This document shows positions 62,968 through 64,000 of a DNA stretch of 64,000 nt, piece after piece. Source of the DNA: Clostridium sp. AF27-2AA. Its GTDB lineage: Bacteria; Bacillota; Clostridia; Lachnospirales; Lachnospiraceae. The notes below the pieces were generated by a model. That model had not been told where the DNA came from, ran no database searches, and saw only the letters and a program-made list of their open reading frames with translations. The translations under genes were made by a program, and so were the position numbers. The stretch covers positions 96,560 through 160,559 of the forward strand of contig NZ_QUFI01000003.1 of assembly GCF_003478505.1 (NCBI RefSeq). Reading direction: 5' to 3'. Position 1 is the stretch's first letter; each line of letters opens with the position of its first letter.

Positions 62968-64000
62968 TAGCGAAAACCAAAGAAGAGAAAAAACATTTTC
63001 GACTTGGGGTCAGTGGAAAAATGATCCTCAACATCGCAATACCAATCGCAATTATTCTGATTATCCTAGCAATCATCATCACCTCAATGGTCGTCAATAC
63101 CATTCGTGCCCTGCAAAACAAGGACATCGAAAGCCAGATGGATGCGGTTTCGAGCCAGGTCACACAATATTTTGATCCTTTCTTCGTCAGCGGATAGTTT
63201 ATCAGCGACCGGCCTTCGGTGCGGCAGATCATGGCGCAGATGGAGCAATCGCCCGCAACTTACCGGTTTGAAATGTCGCCGCTTTACCAGCAGGTGTTGC
63301 GCGATTTGCAATATGCCGACACGGTCGGCGGGGAAACCGTGCAGGGCGTCTGGCTGGCCGGGGTGAAAAATAACCAGTTTATCCAGTCGAACGGATACGT
63401 CACCGACGCTTCGTTTGACATCACCGGACGCATCTGGTATCAGCTTTTGAAGCAAAATCCGGGCGAAAACATCATGACACCGGCGTATACGGAGCTCTCT
63501 ACCGGCAATCTGGTCGTGACCGTCGCCATACCATACAACAATGCGGCCGGGGAAATGATCGGCGTGGTCGGCCTTGACCTGTCGCTGGACACTCTGAAAG
63601 AATATTTCAGCCAAATCAAGATCGGTGAAAACGGTTATATCACCTTGTACGATTCGTCGCAGAATATCATCTACCACCCGGACAGCACGAATCTGATGAA
63701 AAACCTGAAAGACATTCCATATTCAGACAATATAAAGCAACCGCTGGAAAACAACCGAAGCAGCGAGGTGATCAAGTACCAGCGCGATGGCAAGACCTAT
63801 TATGGCGGCACCTGTTTTATTGAGCGGTACTACTGGACGGTTCTGGCTTGTATGACCGGCAGCGAGTACATGCGGCAGATCACGATGATCTTTGTCATTC
63901 TGGCAATCGGGTTCCTGCTGTGCATCGTCATTACCTCGCTTATTTGTCTGTTCCGAACCCGTGCCCTGGTCAGACCCCTGCGATTGATCGGTCAGGTGGC
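62961..64000 (+). pseudogene. Methyl-accepting chemotaxis protein with an in-frame amber stop, partial
   Basis: One frame encodes a receptor: basic start KKHFRLGVSGKM, TM1 (LNIAIPIAIILIILAIIITS), then a dCACHE sensor (YADTVGGETVQGVWLAG, DASFDITGRIWYQLLKQNPG, VVTVAIPYNNAAGEMIGVVG, YITLYDSSQNIIYHPDS), TM2 near 63870-63940 and the start of a HAMP domain at the window end. A TAG at 63195-63197 interrupts it after YFDPFFVSG; the frame continues with FISDRPSVRQIMAQM. The 5' end is fused to a transposase scrap, so the native start may be lost. Confidence 0.75.

Noticed and set aside
1..64000. CRISPR array, tRNA or rRNA genes
   Set aside because: No regularly spaced repeat array, no tRNA cloverleaf and no rRNA-like stretch was seen on reading; small tRNAs could still be missed by eye.

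Overview
The window looks like the chromosome of a Lachnospiraceae (Clostridia) gut anaerobe. This rests on AGGAGG-type ribosome sites, a SleB-type cortex hydrolase, HisZ with short-form HisG, an operon style typical of the family, and a dense load of Tn1549-type, MobV/serine-recombinase, IS1182, IS1380 and group IIC intron sequences. Family names come from reading the protein sequences by eye; no database search was run.

Core metabolism, 0.16-24 kb. A PurF-like protein without its catalytic cysteine (minus strand) lies divergently from a histidine operon hisZ-hisG-hisD-hisB-hisA-hisIE, driven by a near-perfect sigma-A promoter and closed by a terminator. hisIE carries an extra HisF-like N-terminal domain; hisF, hisH and hisC are not in the window. 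Next come a DUF3798-type lipoprotein and an ABC importer of the ribose/nucleoside class whose first permease has a large external helical domain, then a MATE exporter. A phosphate/polyphosphate island follows: HD hydrolase, Na/Pi symporter with PhoU-like tail, unusual phosphofructokinase and polyphosphate kinase, with a three-repeat Pho-box-like array in front of the symporter. An M20 amidohydrolase broken by one in-frame stop and a SleB-like hydrolase close this part.

24-30 kb. A formate/nitrite transporter and moeA flank a collapsed formate dehydrogenase locus (flavoprotein, FdhA and FdhD pieces fused by deletions). A tyrosine recombinase is paired with a ribbon-helix-helix/coiled-coil protein. 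A second copy of the recombinase 3' end lies 3.4 kb away.

30-36 kb. Remains of a Tn1549-like conjugative element: VirD4 fragment, frameshifted Maff2, an LprI-like lipoprotein, MobC, MobP relaxase and a small Cys protein. 36-44.4 kb is a clean accessory operon: a LysR regulator divergent from a PotABCD-type importer, an adenine-deaminase-family enzyme and a second amidohydrolase, which suggests uptake and deamination of a purine-like compound.

44.4-52.3 kb is a graveyard: an IS1182 copy cut by an IS1380 copy, integrase and ICE fragments, a membrane protein and a peptidase E. From 52.3 to 61.1 kb lies a group IIC intron whose reverse-transcriptase gene is split by a 7-kb serine-recombinase mobilizable transposon. 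The ends of that transposon can be read to the base (TT core, 5-nt spacer, 19-bp inverted repeat), and its excision would restore the RT frame exactly. Directly after the intron sits a tandem glycine riboswitch with terminator but no downstream gene. The last 2.7 kb is a patchwork of a high-GC conserved gene, a PD-(D/E)XK transposase fragment and a chemotaxis receptor with an in-frame amber stop that runs off the window.
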